From the NCBI RefSeq assembly GCF_028858725.1, contig NC_084772.1, forward strand, positions 12,345,048 to 12,409,047: a stretch of DNA of 64,000 nt, given 5' to 3'. The notes under the pieces are model-generated. The model was not told the origin of the DNA and made no database searches. It was given only the letters and a program-made list of their open reading frames with translations. Below are positions 63,701-64,000 of the stretch, piece after piece (position 1 is the stretch's first letter; each line of letters starts with the position of its first letter). Source of the DNA: Colius striatus (lineage: Eukaryota; Chordata; Aves; Coliiformes; Coliidae). Both the position numbers and the translations under genes were made by a program.

Positions 63701-64000
63701 TCTCTATGAATCACAATCTCCCAAGGCTAGTGAAGGAACCTTGCAACTACTCTTCAAAAATACTTAATTTAGTATGCCCCTATTTTCTGACACTGTAAAT
63801 GAAGTGTTAAGTGAGGAATTCTCTACATCATCCTGAGTAGAACACTATATTAGCTCTTAAGCTCTGAAGATAGTCTACAGCTTATTAGCATGAAATATTG
63901 CCCAAAATGTTACATGAAATTAAAGGTACCACTGAAACGCAAAGCAAACTATGATAGGAACAAGGTTCTTCAGTGGAGGAACAGCAGATGATGGAGAAAG

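Larger units (their letters stand above)
48764..64000 (-). other. PEPD: PEPD intron, continuing beyond the window
   Basis: At least 15.2 kb of AT-rich intron. I searched by eye for the exon encoding the two aspartate ligands and the following VYEAVL-type segment and did not find it. The region holds a 38-nt tandem duplication (51578-51653), a 21-A run (52877-52897), an AT-rich stretch near 60515-60560 and one candidate exon-like segment (57516-57750) described separately. Confidence 0.8.

Noticed and set aside
1-64000. CRISPR arrays, tRNA or rRNA genes, intact LTR elements or viral genes
   Set aside because: I looked for direct-repeat arrays, cloverleaf box motifs, paired LTRs and retroviral or transposase motifs and saw none. 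The sequence is an ordinary vertebrate locus.

Overview
This window looks like avian genomic DNA: the C/EBP locus that corresponds to human 19q13.1. The assignment rests on three recognisable genes in the conserved order CEBPA (minus strand) - CEBPG (plus strand) - PEPD (minus strand). It also rests on two dense CpG islands in otherwise AT-rich sequence, small compact genes, a decayed CR1-type LINE tail and few other interspersed repeats. The encoded proteins resemble the chicken forms, but I cannot name the species.

Layout. Positions 1-310 show no gene. CEBPA, an intronless bZIP transcription factor gene, occupies about 310-2415 on the minus strand: 3'UTR 310-1192, CDS 1193-2170, conserved five-codon uORF 2178-2195, TATA element 2442-2449. 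Its CpG island runs to about 3560. From about 3.6 to 18.1 kb is intergenic sequence with old SINE relics and small tandem repeats. A second CpG island (about 18.17-19.48 kb) holds the TATA-less CEBPG promoter (CCAAT boxes, GC box and a C/EBP-ATF composite site) and a non-coding first exon. After a 5 kb intron, the second exon carries a minimal AUG-UGA upstream ORF and the complete CEBPG CDS (24074-24526), with a 3'UTR to about 26.07 kb. CEBPG and PEPD are tail to tail across about 3 kb. Three PEPD exons (equivalent to the last three of the human gene) lie at 29538-29687 (coding part), 37773-37964 and 48579-48763. The rest of the window is PEPD intron, and the exons encoding the first two thirds of prolidase must lie beyond 64 kb.

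How the genes relate. C/EBP-alpha and C/EBP-gamma are bZIP partners. The first is an activator of differentiation, and the second is a short dimer partner without an activation domain. Both transcripts carry upstream initiation signals visible here: the CEBPA uORF plus an in-frame CUG, and the CEBPG start-stop element. Both genes therefore look set up for control at translation. PEPD is a metabolic gene (Xaa-Pro dipeptidase) and a neighbour by synteny, with no evident functional link.

I found no CRISPR array, rRNA, tRNA, intact transposon or endogenous virus, and no undescribed multi-gene system. The observations most worth checking are the translational-control signals of the two C/EBP genes, the composite site in the CEBPG promoter, a strong G-quadruplex motif in the CEBPA 3'UTR, and one unexplained candidate terminal exon in a PEPD intron. 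Exon ends, UTR ends and transcription starts are read from sequence signals alone.
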